From contig SFLA01000001.1 in assembly GCA_004553575.1 (NCBI GenBank), positions 62,001 through 126,000 on the forward strand: 64,000 nt of DNA. Direction: 5' to 3'. The stretch's first letter is position 1. Every line of letters starts with the position of its first letter. Below the pieces are notes generated by a model. That model ran no database searches. It had not been told where the DNA came from and was given only the letters and a program-made list of their open reading frames with translations. Origin of the DNA: Clostridiales bacterium. GTDB taxonomy: Bacteria; Bacillota; Clostridia; Oscillospirales; CAG-382. A program made the translations under genes and the position numbers. Positions 42,720-51,985 of this stretch are shown piece by piece.

Positions 42720-45202
42720 TGCGGCACCTCTTCTCCGGCAAGCAGCAGGGCGAGGTTGTTCTCTATCTTCATAATGTCGTACACAAGCGTGTAGTACTGT
42801 CCCGTTCCGTCGATCGTATAATACGCCTTGGTCGAGCTCACACGGTAAAAGACTATTTCGTCGGTCTTTGTCTCGCTGTGAATCTTTATCCTAAGCATCT
42901 CGCTGGTCTCGGCGTCCTCGCCGGTATATTTACCCTCGAGCGTTACATTTATTATCGAAACGTACAGATATCTGAAGTTGCGGAGATCCACGGGGTTGCC
43001 GTTGCAGGTAACGGACGAAAGCGTGCCCTCCTCCTTAACGAGATCGAAGCGGTAATCGTTGCCGTTAAAGGAAACATCTATGGCGTCAACGTCGTCAATA
43101 TACATCGATATCAGGGTATGGCTGAGAAAATCCTCGGCGTCCCAGTCCATCCAGGCGGCGGTTTCGAGCGAAAGATACGCCACATACGGATTTACGTACT
43201 TGACCTCCTCGCCCTCGTGCACGGTGGTTATCATGGATGCGGCGAATCTTCCGCCGTTTTCGTCCGGATCAGACAGCAGGATATCCATATCGTAGCTGCC
43301 GTAGGTATAGTGTATCTGTATTGCCGGCTCGTCGAGCCCGTATCGGACAAGCGTTTCTTCGTCAATGCCTATATGCTCCACCCTGTCGCCGACAAGCGCG
43401 CAGACCGAAAGCAGAAAATCGCAGTAGTTGGTCGTATCCACATACGCAAAATTGCGTCCCTCGGGTATGAACTCCGCAGGATTTTTCATCATCCAGAGTC
43501 CGGTGAAGGCATCGGCGGGATTGGCGTCTTTGCCGTCGGCAAGAATTCGTATCTCGTCGGTAACCACGTATTTGCCTTTTTCGACACCCTCGAAGTCCAG
43601 CCTGACATACAGCACGGGATCCTCCGAGGTAAACGACATCTCGTAAGCCCGGCAGGTGCCGTCCTTCTGCCCGGACATATCTACGGATGCGTCAACGCTG
43701 TTGAAGGTGCTTCCGTCGGTGCAGATAAGCAGCTTTACGTTGTCCGGCAGGTATGCGTCGTTGTCCTCGTCCCTTACCAGAGTGAATCTTACCTTATATT
43801 CGCCGTCCGCGGCGTACTTGCACAGCGCAATCGCTATCTTTGCGGTTTTGCCGTCATCGGTGGTGAAGGCGGCGAACGCTTCGTCCTCGGTCCAGTCGGA
43901 ATAGGTTCCGCTCATACGCTTAAGATCGGTAATAAGCGTTGCCAGATCCGCGTCGCCGTATACCTTAAGATTGTTCGACGCGGATACCTTGCGCTGGAGA
44001 CGTATGTTTACTGCCGTTTCGGTGTCGCGGTAATACACGGTCATCTTGTCAATTCCGTATATCTCGTTGGTGTCGGATATGGAATATACCAGATTGGCGG
44101 TAAGATAACTCTCGCCGCTGACCTCGAAGGTGGACGCAACGTCCCCCGCGAGCAGCAAATATACAAACGGCTTGTCGTCACAGCGGGCGTACTTATAGCT
44201 CCCGGAGGAATCGGTATCGCCGATAACGATTACATGGGTATCACCGCCGGTGGTAACGACTGTCACCTTTGCGGTGCTGCCGTCACCGTCAAGTCCGTAT
44301 TCCGAAAAGTCCTTCGGGTTGCTTATCTTGCTCTCGGCGCAGGTATAGGTCGAATTGACAACAAGATACGAAAACATCTCGGAGTTGAAATCGACTCCCT
44401 CGGCGTTCTCCATATAGAACGTAGAGGAATCGTAGCGGTAAATTTTGTAGCTGCCGCTTTGGTTGGCAACGGTTATCGACTGCACGTCCGACCGCGAAAT
44501 GGCAGGATACATAAACGGCTTTCCGGTCGAGGTGACCGTGTCCCCGTCGGTGTCGTAGCCGTTGAGCGCACGGAGCGGAAGGGTTATACCGTCCTTGCCG
44601 TCAAGCTTAAGCAGTGCGTTAACATACAGGCTCTCGCCGTCAAAGGCGTATTTTGTCCCGTCCGGAAGTGCGCGGAACAGCTCGTCCTCGCCGAACTCCA
44701 CGCTTTCTCCGTTCATCGAAACGGTTACGAAAGCTCCGCCCTCTCCGGTTTCCACTTTAACTCTGCCCGCCTTCTCCACGGATTTCGCAAAGGTATACGC
44801 GATATATCCGTATTCGTCCTCAATCAGCTCTGCGGCAGAGGAGGAAAATGCAATGGTGCCTTTTCCGTCAAGCCCCGCTACCGCCTCCGATGCGGCGTCG
44901 GTCAGAATATAAAACTTATCGGGCTCGGTTTCGGTCTCCGGCTCGTACAGGAACAGAAAATACCCGCCGATAAGCAATACGGCAGCCAGCAGCACCGAGC
45001 CGATAACAATAAGCTTGGTCTTTATCCCTCCGCGGCGTTTTTTGCCGTCCGGCTTATCGACCTCGGCAAACGACATCATCTCGGGCGTATAGTCGCTCCC
45101 GTCGTCCTTTGCTTCGTCTGCGGCGACGGATTCGTTCTCCGCCTCGCCGTCCGGGGTATAGGTCTCGGAATCGGTGTAAATGATCTCGTTGCGTCGTTTC
45201 AT
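42716..45202 (-). CDS. DUF4340 domain membrane-anchored protein
   Basis: An 828-residue protein with an acidic cytoplasmic N terminus (1-53), one membrane helix (about 60-80) and a large extracytoplasmic region of beta-rich repeated segments (for example DVQSITVANQSGSYKIYR, SYLVVNSTYTCAESKISNP). These match the DUF4340 pattern found beside GldG-type ABC components. The function is unknown. It lies 3 bases after the GldG-like gene. Confidence 0.82.
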   Translation of the reverse strand: MKRRNEIIYTDSETYTPDGEAENESVAADEAKDDGSDYTPEMMSFAEVDKPDGKKRRGGIKTKLIVIGSVLLAAVLLIGGYFLFLYEPETETEPDKFYILTDAASEAVAGLDGKGTIAFSSSAAELIEDEYGYIAYTFAKSVEKAGRVKVETGEGGAFVTVSMNGESVEFGEDELFRALPDGTKYAFDGESLYVNALLKLDGKDGITLPLRALNGYDTDGDTVTSTGKPFMYPAISRSDVQSITVANQSGSYKIYRYDSSTFYMENAEGVDFNSEMFSYLVVNSTYTCAESKISNPKDFSEYGLDGDGSTAKVTVVTTGGDTHVIVIGDTDSSGSYKYARCDDKPFVYLLLAGDVASTFEVSGESYLTANLVYSISDTNEIYGIDKMTVYYRDTETAVNIRLQRKVSASNNLKVYGDADLATLITDLKRMSGTYSDWTEDEAFAAFTTDDGKTAKIAIALCKYAADGEYKVRFTLVRDEDNDAYLPDNVKLLICTDGSTFNSVDASVDMSGQKDGTCRAYEMSFTSEDPVLYVRLDFEGVEKGKYVVTDEIRILADGKDANPADAFTGLWMMKNPAEFIPEGRNFAYVDTTNYCDFLLSVCALVGDRVEHIGIDEETLVRYGLDEPAIQIHYTYGSYDMDILLSDPDENGGRFAASMITTVHEGEEVKYVNPYVAYLSLETAAWMDWDAEDFLSHTLISMYIDDVDAIDVSFNGNDYRFDLVKEEGTLSSVTCNGNPVDLRNFRYLYVSIINVTLEGKYTGEDAETSEMLRIKIHSETKTDEIVFYRVSSTKAYYTIDGTGQYYTLVYDIMKIENNLALLLAGEEVPH

Positions 45203-45205
45203 GGC

Positions 45206-46729
45206 TTACATGTGTCTCCTCTTAATGAACACGCCGATACCGAGTACCAGCACTATCGCCGGAGCGACTACTATGATAATTATCGAAAGTGTCTCGGCGG
45301 TGCCGCTTTCGAGGGTGAGCGCCGTATCCGTAAAGGTTTTATAATCTATATCCGGAGATACCCGCTCGGTGGCCATCATACGCGCCGCCGCCTCGATTAT
45401 CTCGCGGTTGCCGTAAGCCGAGGTAAGCGAATCGTTCGAAACGAAATCGGTGCTGCCGCACAGCATGACGTATTTATAAAGCAGTGCGTTGTTTTCGCCG
45501 TAGGTGCGCCCGGTGGATATCTCGATAAGCGGATATTCACCCGCGGCACCGCCCGTTGCCGGTGTTGCGGTGGGGTATGTCTTGCAGGATACCTCGACCA
45601 CCGCGCCCAGAGCCGACGACGACGAGGTAAGCCTTACCGCGTTGCCGAACACGGTCTTTGCGTCCGCGGTGAGCGTATCGTGCAGCAGATCCGCCGCGCC
45701 TCCGTCCTCGCCCGCATACTGACATATAAGCTGGTATCCGTTCGACCCGTTCATTACGGAATGCGTCGGATCGGTCAGCTTTCCGTGCGCATCATAGCCG
45801 ACTCCCCACATGTCGCCGAGATACTCCTGAAGATTGGGAAGCTCCGGTGTGCCCGCGTCGACGAACACCATAAGCGACTTGTTGTCGTTAAGGAAATCGT
45901 TAATGATATCGGTTTCATCCTTGGTGTTGGGGTCGTTCGCGTCGTAGCCGACAAGATCGTACTGCGGGTCGCAGATAACCATTATGCGCGCGTTTTCAAG
46001 CGTGCGCTCAAGCTCCTCGTCGGTCAGAGTCATAAGATCCGCCGTTACGACCTCGAAGCCGGCGTCGTCGAATATAGCGGCAAGCTGTGTCGGAAAGCTC
46101 TCGCCGTGGCCGGTGGTGAACACCACGGAATAGGCCTCTTTGATCGAGCACTGAGTTATTGCCGATACCATCCGCGCCTCGCCGTTATAGGCGTAAAGCT
46201 CGCCCGTCGACTCGGCTATCATGTAAAAGGAATCGTAATTGAGCACCCTCGTGTGATATTTACCCTCTACAATAATATTGTTTGCGTTCAGGGTTGTCTG
46301 GGTATAATGCTTTATTTTATCCACATACTTCGGGTCGGTGGTGACGTCGAAGTATTCGACCGAAATATTGTCCGGGAACTTCTCGGCAAAGGCAAGCACC
46401 GTCTCGTGCACCATGCGGATATAGTTGTAGCCGCTGGTCGTAAGTGTCTCGAGCTTGTCCTGTGCACAGCAGAAATGCACCGTTACCTGAAAATCGCTGC
46501 CGAGCGATTCGAGATATTCGACGGATTCGCTGCTTATGCTGTAAAACTCCTCGTCGGTGAGGTCTATCGAGAATATATGAGTGACGTCAAACGCCGAAAT
46601 AACGAGATTCAGTCCGATTATCAGCGCGACAAACACCGCGGTGAATACCACCGAAAGCGACCCGTAGCGGAAACGTCGGGAAGACAGCGCCTTTTTAAGG
46701 CTGAAGCCCGTTTTTTTGTTGTTTTCCAT
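45206..46729 (-). CDS. GldG-family ABC transporter auxiliary protein
   Basis: A 507-residue protein with an N-terminal membrane helix (about 24-46), a large extracytoplasmic domain (EFYSISSESVEYLESLGSDFQVTVHFCC, then VVFTTGHGESFPTQL and RIMVICDPQYDLVG) and a C-terminal helix (about 480-500) ending KRRHM. This is the layout of GldG / intraflagellar-transport-like (ABC-type uncharacterised) proteins. It belongs between the permease and the DUF4340 protein in the operon. Confidence 0.88.
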   Translation of the reverse strand: MENNKKTGFSLKKALSSRRFRYGSLSVVFTAVFVALIIGLNLVISAFDVTHIFSIDLTDEEFYSISSESVEYLESLGSDFQVTVHFCCAQDKLETLTTSGYNYIRMVHETVLAFAEKFPDNISVEYFDVTTDPKYVDKIKHYTQTTLNANNIIVEGKYHTRVLNYDSFYMIAESTGELYAYNGEARMVSAITQCSIKEAYSVVFTTGHGESFPTQLAAIFDDAGFEVVTADLMTLTDEELERTLENARIMVICDPQYDLVGYDANDPNTKDETDIINDFLNDNKSLMVFVDAGTPELPNLQEYLGDMWGVGYDAHGKLTDPTHSVMNGSNGYQLICQYAGEDGGAADLLHDTLTADAKTVFGNAVRLTSSSSALGAVVEVSCKTYPTATPATGGAAGEYPLIEISTGRTYGENNALLYKYVMLCGSTDFVSNDSLTSAYGNREIIEAAARMMATERVSPDIDYKTFTDTALTLESGTAETLSIIIIVVAPAIVLVLGIGVFIKRRHM

Positions 46730-46742
46730 ATCCGTACCCTCC

Positions 46743-47450
46743 TCAGGACCAGCGGCGCTTTTCGTATACCCGCACCGTAAGGAACAGGAACACCGCGGCG
46801 AAGCTTATGAAGTATACGACCGCGCTGAGGTCGAGAATGCTGGAAAGGAAGGGCGAATACCGGTCGGTTATGGAGAACCACTTAATAACCACGCGCACCC
46901 ATTCGACGGGTATGTTATCGGAAAGCAGACCCGCGACGAGTATTACCATTATAAGGCCCATCGATCCGATTGCCGCGATAAGCTGGCTTTCGGTCAGCGC
47001 CGAAATAAGCAGTCCGACCGCGATAAATGCGGCACCGATAAGGAACAGGCCCAGTATATTGGCAAACAGATACGCCGCCGAAGGCTCTCCGTAAAGATAC
47101 AGCAGATAGAAGTTAAAGGAATTAACGGCAAGCACCGCCGCAAACACGGTGAGCGCGGCAAGATACTTCGCCAGCACCATCGAGGTAAGCGAAACCGGCG
47201 CCGTCATAAGTAGCTGCTCTGACTTTGTGCGCCGCTCGTCCGCAAACAGCTTCATGGTGAGCAGCGGGATGAGTATGGCAAACACGAACAGCAGCATTAC
47301 GAAGTACAGCGACATCGAAGAGGTGTCCGCCCGAAGCAGCACGGTGTACGCAAAAAGCGAACCGGATACGGCAAGGAACACCCCCGCGAAGACATATCCT
47401 ATGGGAGTTACGAAATAGGAGCGCAGCTCACGCTTATATATCGCCCACAT
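46743..47450 (-). CDS. ABC-2 type permease (GldF-like)
   Basis: A 235-residue protein with six hydrophobic segments beginning IYKRELRSYFVTPIGYVFAGVFLAVSG, typical of the GldF/NosY-type permease group. DERRTKSEQLLMTAPVS is a conserved cytoplasmic loop. The start overlaps the ATPase stop by 1 base. Confidence 0.92.
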   Translation of the reverse strand: MWAIYKRELRSYFVTPIGYVFAGVFLAVSGSLFAYTVLLRADTSSMSLYFVMLLFVFAILIPLLTMKLFADERRTKSEQLLMTAPVSLTSMVLAKYLAALTVFAAVLAVNSFNFYLLYLYGEPSAAYLFANILGLFLIGAAFIAVGLLISALTESQLIAAIGSMGLIMVILVAGLLSDNIPVEWVRVVIKWFSITDRYSPFLSSILDLSAVVYFISFAAVFLFLTVRVYEKRRWS

Positions 47451-48430
47451 TACGCTTCACCCACCCTTCTTACCCGCTTCTGGGTCTTCTTTGCTTCCTT
47501 GTTCTTTTCCACCAGACGTATGAAAATATCCTCGAGATTGATTTCCATTCCCTCAAGTCCGATCAGCGGCCAGCCCGCGCGGGACAGCATTCCGAACAGC
47601 GGCTTGCGGACGTCTATCTTGTCCTCGGATTCGATCATATAGCTCACCGAATCGGTGTCGCGCCTGCCGAGAACCTCGGCAAACTTCACGCCGGGAAGAG
47701 CTTTAAGCGCCTTGAGCACCTCCTGCTCCGGACCGACTATCTTTGCCACCAGTCTCCGCGATCCGTCGACCGCATTAACCAGATCCTGTGTGCGCTCGTT
47801 GGCGACTATCTCGCCCTTGTTTATAACCACTATCCTGTCGCAGACCGCCTGAACCTCGGGCAGTATATGCGTGGAAAGTATTACGGTGTGCTGCTTTCCG
47901 AGCACCCGTATAAGATTGCGTATCTCGATTATCTGCTTCGGATCAAGACCGACCGTCGGCTCGTCGAACACCAGCACCTTCGGATTACCGACAAGCGCCT
48001 GAGCTATTCCGACTCTCTGACGGTAGCCCTTGGACAGATTGCGTATGCGGCGGTCGAAAACATCGCTTATCTTTACAACCTCGCATATTTCCTTCAGATG
48101 TCTGTCTTTCGGGACCGAGCACTTTTTAAGCTCGTACACGAAGCTAAGATATTCGCGTACGGTCATGTCCGTGTAAAGCGGCGGCTGCTCCGGCAGGAAG
48201 CCTATAAGCTTCTTCGCCTCCACGGGATGCTCGAGTATGTCGACGCCGTCGATACGGCAGGTGCCGGAGGTGGCGGAAAGGTAACCGGTCAGTATGTTCA
48301 GGGTGGTTGTCTTTCCGGCGCCGTTCGGCCCCAGAAATCCCATTATCTCGCCCTCGTCCACGTGAAAGCTGATGCCCTTGACCGCTTCCTTGTCGCCGAA
48401 GCGCTTGTAAACGTCGCAGATTTCGATCAT
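47450..48430 (-). CDS. ABC transporter ATP-binding protein (GldA-like)
   Basis: A 326-residue protein. Walker A is GPNGAGKTT, the signature LSKGYRQRVGIAQAL, Walker B VLVFDEPTVGLDP, and the H loop ILSTHIL. The C-terminal extension is typical of drug/Gld-type exporters. It powers the permease and GldG-like partner downstream. It is 3 bases after aspS. Confidence 0.95.
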   Translation of the reverse strand: MIEICDVYKRFGDKEAVKGISFHVDEGEIMGFLGPNGAGKTTTLNILTGYLSATSGTCRIDGVDILEHPVEAKKLIGFLPEQPPLYTDMTVREYLSFVYELKKCSVPKDRHLKEICEVVKISDVFDRRIRNLSKGYRQRVGIAQALVGNPKVLVFDEPTVGLDPKQIIEIRNLIRVLGKQHTVILSTHILPEVQAVCDRIVVINKGEIVANERTQDLVNAVDGSRRLVAKIVGPEQEVLKALKALPGVKFAEVLGRRDTDSVSYMIESEDKIDVRKPLFGMLSRAGWPLIGLEGMEINLEDIFIRLVEKNKEAKKTQKRVRRVGEA

Positions 48431-48433
48431 CGT

Positions 48434-50215
48434 TTACTTCTCCTGTTTGTTTATACTTATGCCGAGATCGTCCAGCGCCTGCTGCGGCACCTCGGCGGGG
48501 CAGTCCGTCATAAGCTCGGAGGCGTTCTGCACCTTCGGGAAGGCAATAACGTCGCGCAGAGTCGCCGCGCCGAGCATCTGCATGACCAGACGGTCAAGCC
48601 CTATGGCGAGTCCGCCGTGAGGAGGAGGTCCGTACTTGAACGCGTCCAGCAGATATCCGAACTTAAGATATGCCTCCTCGTCCGAAAGTCCCAGCAGACG
48701 GAAGATCTCCGCCTGAAGCTCCGGGTCGGTAATTCTTATGGATCCGCTCGAAAGCTCTATGCCGTTGAGCACGAGGTCGTACGCCTTGGCACGCACCGAT
48801 CCTTTGTCGGTCTCGAGATACGGCAGGCATTCGTCAAGCGGCGCGGTGAACGGGTGGTGCATTGCGATCCATTCCCCGGATTCCTTGTCGTATTCGAAGA
48901 ACGGGAATTCTACCACCCACAAAAAGCTGTAGCCCTCTCTGGGCACTCCGAGCCGGTTCGCCGTCTCAATACGAAGCTGTCCGAGCTGGGTAAGCACCGA
49001 GGAATCGTTGCCGTCGGCTATAATAAGCACGGCATCGCCCTCGCGGCAGGCGGTACGCTGACAGATGGAATTCATCTCCGCCTCGGTCATAAACTTAGAA
49101 AACGAAGATGTGACCGTTCCGCCGATATTCTTTATCCATGCAACACCCTTGGCTCCGCAGCCCTTGGCGTAATCGGTAAGTCCGTCCAGCACCTTTCTGG
49201 TCAGCCTGTCTGCATAGCCCGATACGTTTATGCCCCTTACGGAGCCGCCGTCGGCTATCGCGGAGGTAAACACCGGGAATCCGCAGCCCTTTACTATATC
49301 GGAAATATCGACAATCTCCATTCCGAACCGCATATCCGGCTTGTCCGATCCGTAACGGTTCATGCACTCGCGGTAGGTATAACGCGGTATGGGCGGCACG
49401 TCGACTCCGAGGCATTCCGAGAACACGCGGCGGATAAAGCCCTCGCCTACGGCAAGCACGTCGTCCATTCCGACAAAGGACATCTCTATGTCTATCTGTG
49501 TGAATTCGGGCTGACGGTCGGCGCGGAGATCCTCGTCGCGGAAGCACCGGGCGAGCTGCATGTAGCGGTCAAAGCCGGCGACCATCGAAAGCTGCTTGTA
49601 AAGCTGAGGCGACTGCGGCAGCGCATAGAACGAGCCCTTGCGGATACGGCTCGGCACGAGATAATCGCGTGCGCCCTCGGGGGTCGAGCGTATCAGCATC
49701 GGGGTCTCTATCTCGATAAAGCCCTGCTCGTCGAAGTAATCGCGGGTGACCTTGGCAACCTTGTGCCTGAACAGCAGGTTTTTCATCAGGTCGGGACGGC
49801 GCAGGTCCAGATAGCGGTACTTAAGCCGCAGATCCTCGCCCGCCCGGCTGCCCTCGGTTATCTCGAACGGAGGAGTCTGAGCCACGGCGAGTATTTTAAG
49901 ACTGTCAACGGCGATTTCGATATCGCCGGTCGGTATTGCGGGGTTTTTGGACGAGCGCTCGCGCACTGCGCCCTCGGCGCACAGCACGTATTCGCTTCTT
50001 ACGGTAAACGCCTTTCCGAACGTATCGCGGTCGGTCTCGTCGTCAAACGCGAGCTGTACTATGCCGGTCCTGTCGCGCAGGTCGATGAATATCAGACTTC
50101 CGAGATCGCGCTGGCGCTGGCACCATCCCATAACGCAAACCCGTTCACCGATATTTTTTGCGGTGAAATCTCCGCAGTAGTGCGTCCTTCTGGAGCTTCC
50201 CATTGCTTCTGCCAT
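48434..50215 (-). CDS. aspS: Aspartyl-tRNA synthetase
   Basis: A 593-residue bacterial-type class IIb synthetase: N-terminal OB fold (VCVMGWCQRQRDLGSLIFIDLRDRTG), motif 2 around RCFRDEDLRADRQPEFTQIDIEMSF, a GAD insertion, and motif 3 GLAIGLDRLVMQMLG. It makes Asp-tRNA, possibly also misacylating tRNA-Asn, which cannot be decided here. It lies 57 bases downstream of hisS. Confidence 0.97.
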   Translation of the reverse strand: MAEAMGSSRRTHYCGDFTAKNIGERVCVMGWCQRQRDLGSLIFIDLRDRTGIVQLAFDDETDRDTFGKAFTVRSEYVLCAEGAVRERSSKNPAIPTGDIEIAVDSLKILAVAQTPPFEITEGSRAGEDLRLKYRYLDLRRPDLMKNLLFRHKVAKVTRDYFDEQGFIEIETPMLIRSTPEGARDYLVPSRIRKGSFYALPQSPQLYKQLSMVAGFDRYMQLARCFRDEDLRADRQPEFTQIDIEMSFVGMDDVLAVGEGFIRRVFSECLGVDVPPIPRYTYRECMNRYGSDKPDMRFGMEIVDISDIVKGCGFPVFTSAIADGGSVRGINVSGYADRLTRKVLDGLTDYAKGCGAKGVAWIKNIGGTVTSSFSKFMTEAEMNSICQRTACREGDAVLIIADGNDSSVLTQLGQLRIETANRLGVPREGYSFLWVVEFPFFEYDKESGEWIAMHHPFTAPLDECLPYLETDKGSVRAKAYDLVLNGIELSSGSIRITDPELQAEIFRLLGLSDEEAYLKFGYLLDAFKYGPPPHGGLAIGLDRLVMQMLGAATLRDVIAFPKVQNASELMTDCPAEVPQQALDDLGISINKQEK

Positions 50216-50272
50216 TTACATAAGGCCTTCTTTCAACATTTTATATATGGTAACTTAAACCGATATTAAACT

Positions 50273-51532
50273 CTACTTCAGGTTTGCGGCAATATCCTCG
50301 GCGGTAAGCGCAACCTCAATGCTTTCGCCGCCGGTCATGCTCTTCATCACCGCTCTGCCGGCGGCAAGCTCGTCGCCGCCTATAACGATAACCCGTTTTG
50401 CGGAAATCTTATCGGCGTATTTCATCTGCGCCTTTACGGATCTGCCGCACAGGTCCGACGTTACGTTTATCCCGGCGGAGCGAAGCTTCTCTCCGAGAGC
50501 AAACGCGGCGGCGGCGGAATCTTCGCCCAGCGGTGCGATATACAGCTCCGGCGACCCGTCCGCCCCGGGCAGAAGCCCGTCGCGCTCGAGGCATGCGAGC
50601 AGGCGGGTAAGACCCATTCCGAATCCGACCCCGGGTATCTCGGGCCCTCCGATAGACGATACCAGCCCGTCGTAGCGGCCTCCGCCGCATACCGTGGACT
50701 GCGCGCCTATCCGGTCGTCAATAAACTCGAACACGGTGCGGGTGTAATAATCCAGACCGCGGACTATATGCGGATCGACCGTATATTCGATCCCGGCGGA
50801 GCCGAGCAGTCTTTCGACCCCCTCGGCGTGCCCGCGGCAGGTATCGCAAAGATAATCCGTCGTTCTGGGCGCGCCGGCGGCTATTCCGGAGCAGACCGGC
50901 GACTTGCAGTCGAGAATGCGGAGCGGATTGCGGTACAGCCGGTCGCGGCAGGTGGGGCAGAGCGCGTCTATGTTCTTTTCGAAGTATCCGATAAGCGCCT
51001 CGCGGAAGCGCGGACGGCAATCGCGGCAGCCCACCGAATTGATATGCAGGCTGACGGAAGTCAGCCCCAGCGCCGAAAACACCCGGTGAGCGAGCGCTAT
51101 CGCCTCGGCGTCCGCAGAGGGCAGGGCCGATCCGAACAGCTCGGTTCCGAACTGGAAAAACTCACGGGTGCGTCCCGCCTGGGGCTTTTCGTAACGGAAA
51201 AAGTTTGTAATGTAATACAGCTTCAGCGGCATCGCTCCGGCGCACAGTCCGTTTTCGATAACGCTGCGGGCGACGCACGCCGTGCCCTCCGGACGGAGCG
51301 AAAGCGATCTTCCGTCGCGGTCGGTAAAGGTGTACATCTCCTTCTGAACGACGTCCGTGGTGTCGCCGACGCCGCGGTCGAACAGCTCGGTCTGCTCGAA
51401 GGTGGGGAAGCGTATCTCCCCGAACCCGTAATTGCGGCATACGCCGCGTATAACGCTCTCGACATACTGCCATGAGGCGGTTTCGCCGGGGAGTATGTCG
51501 ATGGTTCCTCTCGGTTTTCTTATCGGTTCCAT
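50273..51532 (-). CDS. hisS: Histidyl-tRNA synthetase
   Basis: A 419-residue class II synthetase: MEPIRKPRGTIDILP start, YYITNFFRYEKPQAGRTREFFQFGTELFG (motif 2), the histidine-specific IVRGLDYYTRTVFE and CGGGRYDGLV, and a C-terminal anticodon-binding domain. I chose the ATG at 51532. Upstream in-frame extension overlaps the methylglyoxal-synthase-like gene. The ribosome site is not strong, so coupling to the gene above is likely. Confidence 0.96.
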   Translation of the reverse strand: MEPIRKPRGTIDILPGETASWQYVESVIRGVCRNYGFGEIRFPTFEQTELFDRGVGDTTDVVQKEMYTFTDRDGRSLSLRPEGTACVARSVIENGLCAGAMPLKLYYITNFFRYEKPQAGRTREFFQFGTELFGSALPSADAEAIALAHRVFSALGLTSVSLHINSVGCRDCRPRFREALIGYFEKNIDALCPTCRDRLYRNPLRILDCKSPVCSGIAAGAPRTTDYLCDTCRGHAEGVERLLGSAGIEYTVDPHIVRGLDYYTRTVFEFIDDRIGAQSTVCGGGRYDGLVSSIGGPEIPGVGFGMGLTRLLACLERDGLLPGADGSPELYIAPLGEDSAAAAFALGEKLRSAGINVTSDLCGRSVKAQMKYADKISAKRVIVIGGDELAAGRAVMKSMTGGESIEVALTAEDIAANLK

Positions 51533-51552
51533 ATCAGAATTGCCGTTACTTC

Positions 51553-51957
51553 CTATCTCTGTTTTTTCTGCAGCATTCTCCAGTCCAGGTCGCCGCGTCC
51601 CAGCGCGAGTATAAGCGCCTCGGCGGTGGCTATGTTGGTGGCTACGGGTATGTTGTGACTGTCGCACAGCCGTATGAGCTGAAGTGAATTGTCGGTATAT
51701 TCCGCGTCGGAATTTGTGTCGCGCAGGAATATAAGCAGGTCTATCTCGTTGTAGGATATGCGCGAAGCGATCTGCTGGGCGCCCCCGTGCGACCCGGACA
51801 GCATCCGCTCTATTTTAAGCCCCGTTGCATCGCTTATATATTTTGCGGTGGTAGCGGTGGCGCAGATATTATGTCTCGCAAGTATACCGCAGTAGGCGAT
51901 ACAGAATTCGGTGATAAGCTCTTTTTTCTTGTCGTTTGCAATTATGGCTATTTCCAT
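51553..51957 (-). CDS. Methylglyoxal synthase-like protein lacking catalytic residues
   Basis: A 134-residue MGS-fold protein, clearly related to MgsA over its length (MEIAIIANDKKKELI, ATGLKIERMLSGSHGGAQQI, LIRLCDSHNIPVATNIATAE). Compared with E. coli MgsA the catalytic Asp71 is Ala (GGA-QQ instead of GGD-QQ), His19 is Asn (AND), His98 is Tyr and Asp101 is Asn. The phosphate-binding TGTTG is TATTA. Asp91 remains (FLRD). It is therefore probably not a methylglyoxal synthase, and may bind a ligand as a sensor. It lies between minD-like and hisS. Confidence 0.88.
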   Translation of the reverse strand: MEIAIIANDKKKELITEFCIAYCGILARHNICATATTAKYISDATGLKIERMLSGSHGGAQQIASRISYNEIDLLIFLRDTNSDAEYTDNSLQLIRLCDSHNIPVATNIATAEALILALGRGDLDWRMLQKKQR

Positions 51958-51985
51958 TTTCCGCTCTCACTTTCCTCTTCGTCTT

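Noticed and set aside
42719..46780. A 1,353-codon open frame on the plus strand
   Set aside because: It runs antisense across the DUF4340 and GldG-like genes, has biased Gly/Arg/Val/Tyr composition, no family features and no ribosome site. It is a by-product of codon bias in the real genes.
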